DNA of 64,000 bases from Telopea speciosissima (Eukaryota > Streptophyta > Magnoliopsida > Proteales > Proteaceae). The stretch spans positions 64,048,871 to 64,112,870 of the forward strand of contig NC_057918.1 in NCBI RefSeq assembly GCF_018873765.1. Reading direction: 5' to 3'. The notes beneath the pieces were generated by a model. The model was not told the DNA's origin and did no database searches. It was given only the letters and a program-made list of their open reading frames with translations. Position 1 is the first letter of the stretch. Each line of letters begins with the position of its first letter. The translations under genes were made by a program, and so were the position numbers. Shown one piece after another: positions 1 to 14,302 of the stretch.

Positions 1-5
1 ATGAG

Positions 6-1297
6 CATAGTTAGTAAGTTCGCGTATTTATTGTCGTATTAATATGCGTATCCGATCATATGAATCAATAAATCGATTGTTACTGTATTTTATCAAGTAT
101 AATTTTATACGGGACTTTGAAGAAACACCATATTATATGCATATTAATTATCATATTAATCACGTATTAATAAAGATTTATGAGTTTTAATTAAATAAAA
201 TAAAAAACTAAAACCTAAAAGCCCAAAAGCCGGTGAGAAAACCCCCAAACTTGAAACCCGATGACTCTAGTTCTAGCAAACCATCTACTCTCATAGTCAA
301 GGAAAGCACTCTGGTTCTCTGATCAACCTCGAAGACTCTAGTTCTAGTCCATTTCCATCAAATCTAGGTCTCTGTGTGTGTGTGTGAATCAAACTACTTC
401 ATTTCCTTCTCAATCTAGTACCAAATTTGTACTAGAGAATACCGAGAGTCCAACAAGGTTTGGACTTCCACCACCGCACATAACAAATAATCCGATGCTC
501 TTGACCTCAGGTACTACTGCAATCTGATTAGAAGTTTCAAACCAAACCTAGACTCACCGTGAGAGAGAGCATCTGTGAGAGAGAGCATAGGTTGTTCAAG
601 TGTTAGCTATAACTTTAAGGATTCTTAAAAAGAAAAAAAAAAAGAAAAAAACAAGAAACCCTCTGGATTCTGACCCTAGTGCCTAATCCATAATAATGGA
701 GGATATTTACTAGCTGACACCAATACCTACCTTGGCTCTTCCAAGTCGCATAAATTTGCAGTCAATTGTTTGGTTATGTAGTATAGTCAATAAGAAGTGG
801 AATGGTTCTTGACTTGCAGAAATGAATGTAACCTATTTAGCTCTGGCAAGGGTTTTGGATCTCTAAAATCCCCTGCTTACCCTATCAAATACCTGTTGAT
901 CTCCAATTCAAAAAATAAAAAAAACCCAATGCACTAGGTTCCCACTACTGTTGGAGTTTTATTAATCTGAAGCTCCTCCTCTTGATCCAAAAGAATGAGA
1001 AATGATTCAAATTGGGAAGCCATATTGGTTTTTAATATTCATGAAGGCATGAGAGATTAGAATTTAGTTGCAAAAAAATCAGTTTGCCCCTTGATTTTTA
1101 TTAGGATAAACTCGTATTTCTACCCCTAGACTTTTATAGAGCAACCATATTAAAATACGTATTAAATGAGTACTGTATCATTGTCGTACACATTTTATTG
1201 CGCCAGATTTTTTAAACGAATTATTATTATATGGGCCAATTAATTGTCGTACGTATCCATTCTCATATTATTGCCGTACCCGAATTTACTAACTATG
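6..1297. mobile_element. Non-autonomous hAT-like element, CATAGTTAGTAA termini
   Basis: The left end reads CATAGTTAGTAAGTTCG and the right end CGAATTTACTAACTATG, an inverted repeat of about 17 bp with one mismatch. After the right end comes GTTATGAA; the five window bases before the left end are ATGAG, which fits the last part of an 8-bp target duplication cut by the window edge. The 1.29-kb interior is AT-rich with no transposase-like frame. Superfamily assignment rests on the 8-bp duplication and the end sequence and is inferred. Confidence 0.6.
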
Positions 1298-1305
1298 GTT
1301 ATGAA

Positions 1306-1782
1306 TGTTAAGAGTGAGTTAGTAAATTTTATTAGTATTGACCCCTATTGTTAAAAAAGAAATTGATACAATTAGCATGTCTTTCTTTCATGTGATTTTT
1401 CCAAGAGAATCTTGGCTGTTGGACCTCTAGGGCTAAGGTCAAAATTTATCATGGCATCAACTTGTTCTTTCTTTCTATTAACTATGGATATGTCGAAATA
1501 ATGCTTTGTTTCACCAACATAATCCAAATCAATATGTAAAAATAATGCTTTGTAGCGCCATTATAACCCAAACCCTTTGTCCTTAACTCAACATATATAC
1601 AAATGGGGTTTATGATTTGCAGCTTCTTCCTCATGTCTCACTTCAATTGCCAAATCAGACTCAACTAGATGATGTGTAGGAGCTTGATTCATACCGTAGA
1701 ATATTAGACGGGGTATCATATTTGGTTATTTGTGATGGCAGCTATGGCTCACCTTGCAGAACTACAAAAGATAGGCTTCTAT
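1306..1782. other. Unassigned spacer
   Basis: AT-rich DNA between two transposons. I see no gene, RNA or repeat in it. Confidence 0.5.
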
Positions 1783-1791
1783 TTTATTATT

Positions 1792-2176
1792 GGGTAAATT
1801 ACATGTCACCCCCTGACTTTCAAACGAAACTCAGATCACCTCCTGATTTTTGAAAATACTCAAATCACCCCTTGGTTTAGACCCCAATATGACAAATTAG
1901 TCCTTACCGTTAGTTTTATGTTGTTAAGTGATGATGTCAGTCAGTTAAATAAATTTAAATCCCTAAACTACCCTTGACCAATGTTGAAGATGAAGGAAGG
2001 GTAGTATTGTAAATTTAATTATGATGTTTTAGTACAAGGGTAAAATAGTCCTTTCACACCAATAACTAACTGCATACTAACACTGTTACTGTAGAGGGGA
2101 TGATTTGAGTTTTTAAAAAAACCAGGGGGTGATCTGAGTTTCGTTTGAAAACCAGGAGATAACGTGTAATTTATCC
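1792..2176. mobile_element. Mutator-type MITE, copy 1
   Basis: The ends are GGGTAAATTACATGTCACC and, inverted, a matching GTGTAATTTATCC. It is flanked by a perfect 9-bp target duplication TTTATTATT (1783-1791 and 2177-2185), the length typical of Mutator-like elements. The interior has no coding capacity. A second copy with about 85-90% similarity by eye lies at 35097-35449 and has its own 9-bp duplication. Confidence 0.85.
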
Positions 2177-2185
2177 TTTATTATT

Positions 2186-3650
2186 TCAGTCTCACTTTGT
2201 TATAACAAATATGAATAATGGTTTTGTAGGAAATTTGTAAGAATCAAAGCTTCGAGGCGTATTACAAGGTTTGTAAGGAGCATAGGAACATGGGTGGTCA
2301 CAAATATTAGTCAGGATGGACTTGTAAAGAGATGATCGACTGGTTCACGCATGGGAATGTTAAGGGTTGACCATGGAACTTGTTTAATCTTTAGTATGAT
2401 ATATCCCAACTGCTGAAATATTTTGAATCTATATGTTTTGTAAAGAATTCTAGAGGAGAGGTTCATAAATGTGCAGTTAGGGTAAGATTAGATAAACTCT
2501 CTGACTTTAGAAAGAATGATAATGACACTTTGTTGTTTTCTTATGTTTATTATTTTTTTTTTCTCATAAAAAAAGGGAAGTAATATGTGCCAAGGTCTTT
2601 TCTGAAAAATGTATATTTCTTTGGTAAAATTTCTTTATAGGGAGAGGTTTTATGCACAACTATGCATGATGCACAGTCATGGATTAAACCATTGGATGGA
2701 GTGAAGAGCTGTGTATCATACACAGTCATGCTTTTTGCCAATTTCCTACATAGAAATTTTACAAAATTGAAAATAAGTAGTAAAATTTTCAATTTTAGCT
2801 ATTTTATGGAGAAACAAATAGAGTCAATTAACAAAGGGAAGATCTTGTTGTGACGAAAGTTGGTGAAAAAGAAGGCATAACCCTCCTTTTTTGCTTTTTT
2901 AATAAAATATAATTTTAGGAGAAAGAATGCTACCAGACTACATAACATATAATAATGCATCGCTGTGTCTATGCCTCTACTTTTTCTTATAAAAAAACAT
3001 ATTTGTTGCCTCCTATAAAAGGAGATAAGATACAAGAGGCACTAGCAAATGCCATACAGTCGAATAGTGTTCTTTCTTTATATATATATATATATATTTT
3101 TTTTTGTCATAAAGAAAAATCATATCATTTCACATGTGTATTTAAAAACATATTCAACGCAATGATACCTTTTGATAAGGATATACTGGTAAGTGTAGGG
3201 AGATCGTTGTTAGGCTACGTGACCCCTGCACTCGTTAAAGGCAATGAATACATTGATGCATCCAATAGTGATGGGAGTTTTCATTTCATGCTGATAGGGC
3301 AATCATCTAGCCTTTTCTGTGTCTAATCTATTCTTTTATTTTATTTTTAGTTTATTTTTGAAATTTTTATCAAAAAAAAAAAAAAAAAACAAAAACTTTA
3401 AAAAATAAGAAAGGATCAAGTCTCTCCTACCTCCGAACAAAGACCCAGTGACAAATTTTGAATCACCCCGAGCTAAGATTCTTCCAGGGATCATTCTTTC
3501 TAAATTCCAAAATCTTTACCCAAAAAAAAAAAAAAAATCTCAATTCCAAAATCATAATGAGATAGTTTCGTCATCATCCGCCGCACGCCCATAATCCACT
3601 TTTGAGTTTATCTTTTTTCAGTGTCTCTCTTCCCCACTCTCTCTTTCTAA
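2186..3650. other. Unassigned AT-rich intergenic DNA
   Basis: Contains a short TA run near 3080 and A-tracts near 3370 and 3520. Short open frames here resemble no protein family I know. The right end, with CT-rich stretches near 3615-3650, may be promoter and leader of the Sel1-like gene. Confidence 0.4.
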
Positions 3651-3865
3651 AGAGTGTCCGTTCGGTATAATGTTCTTCCTTTTAAAACCCTACTAAGGCA
3701 GATTCACAACTCTCCTAGGATTTGGGCAGATTTCAAATCTCCTAATGGAACCGACAATGGATGCCAAGTAAATCTCTTCCTTCATTTGTTGGAACTTGGA
3801 AGGATAAACCTTCTTCGGTTATTCCTTTCAAAGCGAGTAGATCATATATTGCTATCCTTTGTTTT

Positions 3866-4551
3866 ATGGGAAAATCACTCCCTTCTGCAGCGAGGTTACA
3901 AGAATTCGCGAGGCTTACATCAGATAAGCTTAAAAATCCTAAACAGGCAAAACCCATATCGAAAAATATTAACTTCTCACCGGAAACAGCTAAATCTGTA
4001 GAATCGAAGCAATTAAAGTTGAAAATGGAGAATAGTGAGAGACAGATTCGTGTGCCGCTGAAGGAAGTGGTCTCTGATTGCGTGAAGAGATGGTTTCAAG
4101 ACGCGCTCAAGGAAGCCAAGACAGGGGATACTGGTATGCAGGTCTTGGTCGGTCAGATGTATTACAGTGGCTATGGAGTTGCTAGAGATGTCCAGAAGGT
4201 AACTTTTTATTCTTTGGGATTTTGTTGGGGCTTTCCTGTTTACATCTAATTTTCTGATTTTGATATTTTTTTTTTTTAATGAAACTTTTATTTCTTGATT
4301 GATTACAGGGAAGAACTTGGATTTCAAGAGCTTCAAGAAGTCGATCTTCAGTTTGGAAGGTCAGCGATAAACACCCAGGTGAGCTGTGCTCTCTCTCTCT
4401 CTCTTGCGCGTATGAGCTCGGTTGTTCCTCTTTTTTGCTCTCAATTCATTTATGGTTCTGTTAGAAATTTATTTACTGGTTTTCATCAGGTTATAATGCA
4501 AGCGATTCAGATTCGGAGGATGAGTTGAAGGCTGATACGGATACCAAATAA
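3866..4551 (+). CDS. Sel1/TPR-like small plant protein, three exons
   Basis: Exons are 3866-4198, 4309-4378 and 4490-4551. All junctions are GT-AG and they join in frame to 154 codons plus stop. The product starts MGKSLPSAARLQEFARL, has a basic, low-complexity N-terminal third, then a conserved block with VVSDCVKRWF and a single Sel1-like helical repeat (about residues 87-120, GQMYYSGYGVARD), and ends in an acidic tail YNASDSDSEDELKAD. It matches what I remember of a family of plant TPR-like superfamily proteins of similar length. Sel1 repeats are protein-binding scaffolds; the partner and role are not known to me. The frame is open upstream to an ATG at 3761, but the second ATG at 3866 fits the family start. 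The two introns are 110 and 111 bp. No in-frame damage is seen, so the gene looks functional. Confidence 0.78.
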
Positions 4552-7497
4552 GATCCTTTTTTTTTCTTCTTGTTTGAAAAAGTAGAAAAAGAAACGTAAG
4601 TAGAATGTTATTGCTTTGAAATTCGTTAAACTGCTTTACATTTTTGGACAAAATAATGAGACAGAAATACCTGTTTATGCTTTAATATCACCTCATTCTT
4701 GATAAGTTGACATGGTTTTCTCACAGGAATCTATTCCTTAAAAGGTCCAACTCTTTTGCCCTTCATCTCAGGAGCCTGTAAAACACTATTATTTTTGAGT
4801 TTGTGGGTCTTATTGCTACTCAGATTCCTTCTCAAACCTACTAATTTTCTATTAGGGTTTACGAGGTATCATCTTATAACCTTGGCAAGAACTGGGAACG
4901 AGAGCAATTAAGAAAAAAGAAGCTAATAAAGCAGTGAGGCTGAATTTAAAACATATGGTAATTGTAATAATGGGACTAAGGATGGCAAGCATGAGGTACA
5001 CAATTGTTAAATCACCCATTAGGAGTGATGATGCAGGAATTCATGGAAGAATGGGAAGATTAAAACAAAGATTTAAAATTTATTTTCAGCAATTGTTAGG
5101 TGAAATCCTCGTAGGAAATGACAATTCAGGAGGAATTAATAGCATTAAACGAACTTAAAACCATATGTATTTCCATATAATTAGTTTATCTGAAGTCAAA
5201 GCTGCTTTGAGGTAGATGGGGGTTTTCAAATTCATTTTCCCGTTAAATATATTCCTTTTTTTTTTTTTTTTCTTTTTAAAAACTTAATTGCTGCTCAAGG
5301 AACCCCAGTTTAATTTCTGATTTCAGTGATTTTATTTCTTTCATCATCACAGTTGTCACCTAAGCTTAACCTAACTATTTTGGTCGGTTGCATGAATGCT
5401 TTTCCACTCATCAGTCTGTTCTCTTGTATGTTCAAGAATTAGTATTAAGTATCTTCTCACCTGGGCCCATGACAATAATTTCAATCTTCAGCCTTTTCTT
5501 ATCCTTTCAGGTTTTTGTTTTGCATTGAGCTACATAATTCTTCATTTTGGCTGTTATTGGCCTTTGTTGGACTTTACTGATTCATCTTACTCAACTTTCC
5601 TTATTTTATTACAATTGGTGATTATTTATTTAGGCTAAAAATGGGCCATTGTTGATACTTAGGGTGTTTGGATAAACTGAAAGATATATTAGACAGCATC
5701 TGTTTAAAAGCAGGAAACATGTGTCGGGGAATGCGTATCCTGAAGAGAATTCTTTTCATCTTACCATTCTTTATCTGGGTTATTCTTTGTTGGAAAAAAA
5801 TCTTCCTGTTCCAGTTGACCCAGTGCTTATGCATATCTCCAGGGGAGAAGATAAATCTGCCAACAACTCAAATACAGCAGGCCCCCTCTTATGAGAGAGA
5901 GAGAATCTGTCGTGTTTTGGTGGATGGAAGAGAGAGAAGGGGAGAGTGGAATGGACAAAGAAACTGTGGGGGAAAGAAAAGGGGAAATTCCTACATGCTT
6001 TGGCAGACCCTAACAGAGTTCCTCATTCACTGCCTTAGAGAGAAGAGGAAACAACAATCTTCAAATGTCTCTTCCTTTCATAATTACTTACATGAATCTG
6101 AAAATTATTTTAATTGCTAACATGTATCCTAGGAAGTTATTATTTGTGAAACTATATATCCTTAGAAGTTATTAGTAGTGCTACTATTTATCCTAAGAAG
6201 TAGTTATTAATGCAACTATATTTTGTTCTGCCTAAACGATGAATGGTTATTGCTCTTAAATAGTTAACTATCTCAAACTTTATAATATATTTGTAATGGA
6301 TCCCATTTTTTTCATTTGACTCCACTAGTGTTGTGTAAATAATTAACCATTATTTGACAGCTTCTAATCAAATTTAATAAATAATCATTATTAATATCTT
6401 GTTATGTTCTTACCAAACAAACAAAGTAACCTTCCTTTTTGTTCAGTAGAATATACATGGTGTTGGTTTGCTTCTTAACCAGGTGTGTAGACCAATAACC
6501 TGTAGGACAGATTATTAGACAAACCGCACAGTACTGAATCCCGGTGAGAGAATATAATATCTCAAAATCTAATGGTCGAATGAGGCTGGAATTAGAGTAG
6601 ACCTCTAAATAAGTTGTTTAAGCCCTCCAAATATCAAGCTGATCCGCTGGTTGGATCTGCTGAATAGTAGGTAACTGAAATAGAAACTATAGGAAGACAG
6701 ATTTTAGAAAAAGAAAGGAAACAAGGTTAACTCACAAACCAGAGGTCGGATGGATCTCCAGTTCTGGCCGAAGGAAGAATCCATAGGAGGGAATTCTTGG
6801 TTAAAGTTTGAGCCCTATCCTTTGGGTGGATTGGGGGAAACATTATTACAAAGCCGCAGTTAGAATAGGGTTAAAAACAGTAACCGCAGGAGAAAAAACA
6901 GAATAGAATCCCGTAGAAAAGTGACTAACAAATAGCTATATTAAAGATATAATAAGAAGTCACAAAGAGGGATAGAGGTTACCTACTGATGACCATGAAA
7001 GAAACAAAAATGGTTGCTGGAATTTGACAAAACAGTATGGAAGAAGAAGAAATAGAAAGAAGATGAGAAGATAGAAGGGGATATGATCAATAGGCTTCAC
7101 CACTTATGGCCTGTGGGAAAGGCTTCACTACCAGTCCCAAACCATGGATTCACCACCGTGGGTTGCACTTGCTTCACCACAAGGGCTGTGACTGATTCAC
7201 CACAATACACGCACGCTAGTTTTCCAAAACATCAAATCTGTGGGCTAGTGTGCCCTTTGCTCTTTATTTATTATAACTAATGAACTGATTATAGAAACTC
7301 TTCTTGTTACTTGGCTGGCAAGCAAACACTAAAAATGAATGCTTCTAGAAAGGATCCTTAGCTATTACATGGAAAATACAAACTAGGATGGAATCCTTCT
7401 AGAGGATCCATTGCTACTAAATGCAAAATAGAAAGGAAGAAAATTAGAAATTCTACTTAATAGATATTTTAATTACTAATTAACTCATTACATGGCC
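4552..7497. other. Intergenic DNA, no recognised gene
   Basis: Begins with the 3' flank of the Sel1-like gene. Several frames of 60-150 codons occur but show no family resemblance, codon structure or splice-supported continuation I can defend. Three imperfect repeats of a CTAGGAAGTTATTA-like unit occur around 6130-6210. The part from 6470 to 7300 has the look of transposon-derived DNA but I cannot name it. Confidence 0.4.
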
Positions 7498-7614
7498 ATA
7501 TATCGTGGTATGGCGTCCATGGCGGCGCCATGGAGGCCATATTGGTCGATATTTGTACCTCAACCATATCGACGGTCGATATGCACACTTCTCCAGCGCC
7601 ATGACACAACTATG
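7498..7614. mobile_element. Partial MITE of the CATAGTTGTCA family
   Basis: Carries a block that is nearly the same as the right part of the MITE at 14303-14743 (TCGTGGTATGGCGTCCATGG, then the paired GCCATGG and CGATAT segments) and ends CGCCATGACACAACTATG. The left terminus is missing or too diverged to place. Confidence 0.6.
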
Positions 7615-8039
7615 AACTCAGCAATACTGGACTAGATTCACAGCCTAGAGACATTCTTTTGATGGTACGGGTTGACTGAGGGCAGGAAGATTTTATTTGT
7701 AACTGAAGGGTACGACTCAAGTTTGATGTATCAAATACCAATAACGGGATTTGACTTGATGTAAAGGGTTGGTAAACACTTGAGCTGAAATGTGAGAGGC
7801 CATGAACCAACAATTTTTGCCTACTGACTACAAACATCGCTTTTCCACTTAAGGTCATGGTTCTAACAGACCTGTGATGCCAAAGGCTCTGGTTCAGTTC
7901 TTCACATGCAAGGGGTACGTGCATGGCTCTACTCACTGACCCAGCCATTTGGTAGCATATATTGATAGGGATTCTTTCACACCTATTGCTTCGGAAGAGC
8001 AACGGATTCCTGAGACAGTTTAGAAGATCAACGGAATCT

Positions 8040-9480
8040 TGAGACAGTTTACATGGAGGCAAAGCATGAGCCTGGTAAAGGCAACGATGATAACAATGAT
8101 GGGGAACAGCAGCCTCGCAATGTACTTCATCCATTTTTGGCCACACAAGATTTTTTGAGGAAGAAGTTTGGCACCGCAATAGTATTTTCCAAACTCGGGT
8201 GAAGTGCAATGATCAACTATGTAGCATGGCCAATGAATGGTGGCAGTTGCACTAATATCTCTGAAGACGTTGTTCGTATGCTTGGGTTGAAGACGGAGTC
8301 ACATCCCAATCCATACAAGCTTACATGGGTGAACAACACTAATCTCATAATTATTAATAGATGCTTGCTCACATATTCTATTGGTGGGTTGAAGGATGCG
8401 GTGCTATGAAACGTCCTACTCTTAAGGTGTGTCACATTCTTCTTGGGTGACCGTGGCTATTTGATAAGAAGGCGCAACTTTCTGGTTACCTACTCTCTTA
8501 AGCACGATGACAAAGAAATGAAGCTTCTTCCTACGAAGGACCGCCCTCAAGCTTAAGCTCAAGAAGGTAGGGGGGATCATTTCTCCTCCAATGAGTTGAT
8601 TCCGATTGTATACTTGGTCCTTACCCAAACTTGACTGAGTCCCGAGTTATTTTCAGAGGAGAAGAATTGATGCAGTAGTGCTAACATGGTTGGACCGACA
8701 TGACCCGATTTGGAAATCCAGATCGAGGCGAAACCAGCCCAGATTGGGCTTTTGGTCTAATAAGGGTTGGTAGGGATTTATTTATTTGTTTTGGGTTTAA
8801 TCTTGTAATTTTCACTTTATTTCAGTTTATTTTATGTTTGTTTTGTTTGGAATAGATATGTAGGAGGATTTGGTTTAATAGTTTCCTTGTCAGAGTAGAG
8901 TCCTATTTCAGTTTTAGAGGAAACTATTAGGACTCTACTCTTGTAATACAATAGAGAAGATATAGATTTGAATATGGAATGAATAAAGTTCAGTTGAGTT
9001 ACAGTACTGTGACTTGAAGACAAGAGTTGGCTTTGCAATCTCCTTTCTTCCTATTGCTCCCCCCCCCCCCCCCCTTTTGTTTTTTAAATATCTAAGCCCT
9101 GCTAGATATCCCTCATCTCTAGCCCTTTCATCTCCAGATTTGGGGTGTTGTTACTTACCTTAGGGCGGCTCGACCTATGAAATCTGGTGATCAACTCATG
9201 TGAGGGTTGTGAGAAACAAGTCAGATCTCAGACCTGATTCTTCTTCTAGAGCCAAGTTCTGATTTCAGAGATAACCATTTGATTGTGAGTTGATTTCTGG
9301 GATTACTTCTTGCTGGATTCCTTAGTCTTGGTGTTGCAATACAATTCCTGAAATTTCAGGTTGAATCATCATCATATGAGGAAGCTATTTCTACTGGAAT
9401 AGCTTCAGATTACTGCCCCTTTTACACTCCCCATTGAGTTGTCCAACGATTGGTAGGTAGAAGGCCTTGTTATGAAATTA
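8040..9480 (+). mobile_element. Broken Ty3/Gypsy remnant
   Basis: The segment from about 8040 to 8560 translates to sequence typical of the Gypsy gag-protease region of plants (for example HPNPYKLTWVNNTN and LLTYSIGGLKDAVL). What follows from about 8670 to 9480 has no coding capacity and resembles the long terminal repeat region of such elements, including a C-rich run at 9060. Integrase and reverse transcriptase are not seen. The element is a small broken fragment; element ends and target duplication were not found. Confidence 0.55.
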
Positions 9481-9764
9481 TTCACATTCCCCTTTTAAGT
9501 TGTTTGTTTCTTTTCTCTCTTTGATTTTGAATACCAGAGAGACCCCTCCCTTTCAACGTTCTCTCTATTCACCCTATATTACTATTCTCCTTTATTTCAA
9601 ATATATTGAACTTCCAATTAATTACAAGATTGCCATTTTTTTCAATTGTTGATACGTTTAGTACTTGTGTGAGCCCATAGCGATTCATAATCAGGGTTTT
9701 GGACCCATGGTTGCATCATCTTGTCTATGAGAAACTCTTCCCCTAGCCTTGGATGATTTATTGG

Positions 9765-9893
9765 TGTTAAAAGAAAGAGTAAGACTGAAATGCTTGGATT
9801 GTTAAAGTGACCAGCCAAGCCTTCTATTTATTACAAAGTAAAAACAGAAAATTACAAGTATGCCCATGTGGCATATAAGTTCACAATCCAACT
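9765..9893 (-). repeat. 3' LTR of Copia-1
   Basis: About 129 bp; aligned with the right repeat over its whole length except for a tandem stretch of about 30 bp present only in the right copy. Confidence 0.85.
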
Positions 9894-12800
9894 CTCCCCC
9901 TCAAGTTGGTGCATAGATGTCACACATGCCCAACTTGAACAAATTAAGATGAAAAACCTTTCCACCCAGTCCCTTAGTGAAAACATCAGCTAACTGATCG
10001 CCTGACTTCACAAAGGGTACACAAATTAGTCCACTCTCTAGTTTCTCCTTGATGAAATGTCTGTCAAGATCCACATGCTTGGTATGATCATGTTGTACTA
10101 GGTTATGGGCAATACTAATTGCTGCCTTGTTATCACAGTATAACATCATTGGAAGACGAACATGAACACCAATCTCTTGGAGTAAGCCTTTGAGCCACAG
10201 TAATTCATAGATCCTTTGTGCCATAGCAGGGAACTTTGCTTCAGCACTAGACCTTGCCACCACATTGTGCTTCTTGCTGCGCTACGTGACAAGATTACCG
10301 CCTACAAATGTAGTATACCCTGATGTAGATTTTTGATCAAGGGATCCACCCCAGTCAGCATCTGTGTAGGCTTTAATATGAAGATGATCATGAGGGGATA
10401 GAAGAACCCCTTTTTCAGGAGCTAACTTCAAATAATGAAGAATACGAAGAGCAATCTCCATATGAATGGAATAGGGGTCATGCGTAAATTGACTTACCAA
10501 AGTCACTGCAAAGGCAATATCCGGCCGTGTATGTGAGAGAGAAATCAATTTTCCCACCAGCCGATGATAGGGGCCCTTATGAACTGGTTCACTGTCTTTA
10601 TCCTTGAGTCGAGTATTAGCTTCCAAAGGTGTATCATAAAGGTGGCAGCCCAACAAACCATTCTCAGATAAAAGGTCAAGGACGTACTTCCTTTGAGAGA
10701 GGAAGGTGCCTTTTGAAGACTGGGCAACTTCAATCCCGAGAAAGTACCTTAATTTTCCTAGATTCTTTATTTCGAACTCTCGTCCTAAGAAACTCTTAAG
10801 AAGGGAGATTTCATCATCATCACTTCCGGTCACCACAATATCGTCAACATAAACTATAAGGATAGTGGCCTTATTGCCAGATTTTTTAATAAACAAGGTA
10901 TGATCGACATTACTCTACTTATACTCTATAGAAATCATGGTCTTATGAAACCTGCCAAACCAAGCCTGAGGAGACTACTTCAGCCCATAAAGTGCACACT
11001 TCAGTTTGCAGACTTTGCCATGAGCATTGTCACATGAAAAACCTGGATGAATATCCATATACACCTCCTCCTCAAGTTCTCTATGAAGAAAAGCATTCTT
11101 GACATCAAGTTGTTGTAAATCCCATCCCAGTTTAACAACACATGATAATAGGACTCAAACAGTGTTCAGTTTGGCAACTAGAGCAAAGGTTTCCTGGTAG
11201 TTGATTCCATAAGTTTGAGTGAACCCTTTAGCCACTAGCCTTGCTTTATATCTATTCACTGTGCCATCCATCATCTGCTTGACCATAAAGGCCCATTTAC
11301 AACCAACTGGTCTCTTGCTCGAAGGGTGAACCATAAGATCCCATGCATCATTTTTTCCCAGAGCTTTCATCTCTTCCATCATAGCTGCTTTCCACTTTGT
11401 ATCTGCAAAAGCCTCCTGCCACTTCTGTGGAATAGGAACAGAGGAAAGAGAAGACACAAAAACACGATAGGAAAGAGAAAGGGAATCATACGAGACAACA
11501 TGAGATATGGGGTGTTAAGTACAAGTCCTAGTACCTTTACGAAGAGCAATAGGTAACTCAGGAGAAGAATCGTTACCAGGTGGAGTTATAGGCTCTGGAT
11601 CGAAGGAGGGTGATGAGATGTGTAAAGGTGCCGTAGTGGTAGTGGTCTCAACTTGCTTATTCTTGGTTTGACTCCGATAGACTTGAAGGTTTAGGTGATC
11701 AATTTACTTTTGGAATCTTTCAACCTGTTGTCTGACTGTACCTTGAGTAGGCTCCCCCTAAACCTTAAAAGTATCTGAGCCATTCTCTCCCTGAATCTGA
11801 ACCGGTGTCTCATCTTGAGGAAGATCACCTATAAGCAGTAAAGAATGTAGAGGGAAAGGATCAACAATTGCCACATCTTCATTATCCATACTGTGGAACT
11901 CCCCCTGAAGAGGTGGCGATGAGTAATAAGCCAAGGACTCATGAAATATAATGTCCATATTCACCAAGGTAAACTGTGTAGGAGGATGATAACACTTGTA
12001 TCCTTTCTAAGTGGCCAAATAGCCCAGAAAGATACACTTGAGACCTCGAGGAGCCAACTTCCCATGAGATTGATGATTGCAAGCATAACAAACACAACCA
12101 AAGGTCTTACGGGGAACAATAAAGGAGGAGGATCCCTATAGAACTTCAACTAGAGCACATGAGTCCAAGATGCGGGAGGGCATGTGATTTATCAGGTAGG
12201 CAGCGAGCGGTAAGTACAACATCACTCCAATACTGAGAAGGGACATGTTGTGCAAACATGAGAGCCCTAGCTACTTCCAGCAGATGACGGTTTTTTCTTT
12301 CAGCCACACCATTCTGAGCAGGAGTATCTATGCAACTGGTTTGATGAAGAATCCCATTGTCAGCCAAATAAGTTTGGAACTGACCCTCCAAGTATTCTCT
12401 GCCATTGTCACTCTGGATTAAGAGTTGCATTGAACCGAGTCTGAATCATTTTATGGAAGAGTTGAAAACACCGAAACACCTCACTTTTATGTTGCATCAT
12501 ATACACCCATGTAGTTCAAGTATGGCAATCGATGAAAGTAACAAACCAACGATGGCCAGAAATAGATGCTCGACGAGCAGGGCCCCACACATTAGTATGA
12601 ACCAAATAAAATGGAGAAAGACTTCTTTTATTTAAAGAAAAATAACTTGAACGAGTTTGTTTAGCTAAAACACAAGCCTCACAAAAAAACTCATCCCTAT
12701 TACATTGTTAAACTAACTGCAGGAAAAGAAAAGACAAAGTGCCAAAAGGAGGATGCCCCAAATTACAGTGCCACTGATGGAGGTCAGAGGAAGCTGGGTT

Positions 12801-14302
12801 GAGCTGATGAGCCTGAGAAGTTAATGCAGCAGGAGAAGGAAAACCATCTTCAAGCAAATAGAGACCACTATGCACCTTACCACATCCAATCGTCGTCCCT
12901 GTCACTTGATCCTGAAAGACACAATGGGATGGGAAGAAGGTTACTTGGCAATTTAAAATTTCGAGTAAGACTACTAATAGAAAGAAAATTATTAGTGAAA
13001 TTATGTATATGCAAAATAGACGATAGAGTAAGAGATGGAGAACAGCAAATAGAACCCTTTCCAGATATAGAAGAAAGAGAACCATTAGCTATTCAGACTT
13101 TGTCTTTTCCTGAGGAGGGGGAATACTGGTGAAAGAGACTGGAGGACCCAGTCATATGATTAGTGGCACTGGAGCCAATGATCCAGAGGCTGGAGACTAC
13201 CGATGCATAATGACCACTAAAGGAAATACCTGAACGAGCAAAGTGGGAACCTGAAGGTGCAGAGGCAGACGCAGAGGACGATACAGTGGTAGGAGGAGAA
13301 GCCTTCAACATGCGACGGAAAGCCTGAAGTTCATCCAGAGAAAGACCAGTGTCGGTAGTAGTGGAAGTGGAAACTGTCTCAATGTGGTTTGCTTGGTTAG
13401 TGGATCAACCACGACCACGACCACGACCACGAGTACAATTGGTCTCAAAATCAGCAGGTTTGCCATGAAGCCTCCAACAATTGGCCTTAGTATGCCATGG
13501 CTTGCTGCAATATTTGCACTTGACAACCTCCTTGGAGCTGTCACCAGTGCATGGGAGCACATCAATGGCAGAAATATGACTAGAGACAGTCTGTAGGGCT
13601 GATCTGTCTGTAGTGGGAGAATGAAGCATGGCTGAACGGCAGCTGTTCTCAGTATGGACCAAAGCATAAGACTGCTCTAGATTAGGGAACAGATCTCTAC
13701 TAAGAAGTAAGAACTTGGACGCGAATCTGATAGTACTCAATGTTCAGACCAGCCAAAAAATCATAGACTCTAATCTTGTCTTCATGTTTGCGGTATGCAG
13801 AAATATCAGTAGCACTGGTGGGCTGATAGTCAGCATAAATCCCAAATGATCAAGCTCTTGCCATAAACTGCGAAGCTCGGCATAGTACTGAGAGACAGAC
13901 ATCTCCATTTGTTTGGTGTCATGAACTTTCTTACGTAGCTCATACATCTGGGTGTCATTCCAGACCTGAGTATAAGTACCCTTCATAGCTGTTCAAATCT
14001 GTGTAGCAGTGTCCAAAAGCCTATAACCTTTGGCAATATTAGGTTGCATGGAGTTAAGCAAGGAGGACATCACCAGAGAATCATGAGAGATCCAAAGTTC
14101 CAGAGAGGGACCTGTATCAGAGGGCATCGCATTAGCACCAGTAAGATGCCCTTTAAGGCCACGACCAGAAATGGTCAAATAGGAGGATCGAGACCATATC
14201 AAGTAGTTGGTCCCATCTAATTTGATGGAGGAGGCAATAAAAGGGAGATACTCTTGATGACCCTGTCCATCAGATCTGGAGGATGCAGTAGTAACACCTG
14301 AC

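Noticed and set aside
5668-6120. Plus-strand frame of 150 codons
   Set aside because: No domain, no splice-supported context and a low-complexity purine-rich centre; probably chance.
7610-8209. Minus-strand open frame of 199 codons
   Set aside because: It lies opposite the Gypsy remnant, whose plus-strand translation is recognisable; the minus frame has no family resemblance.
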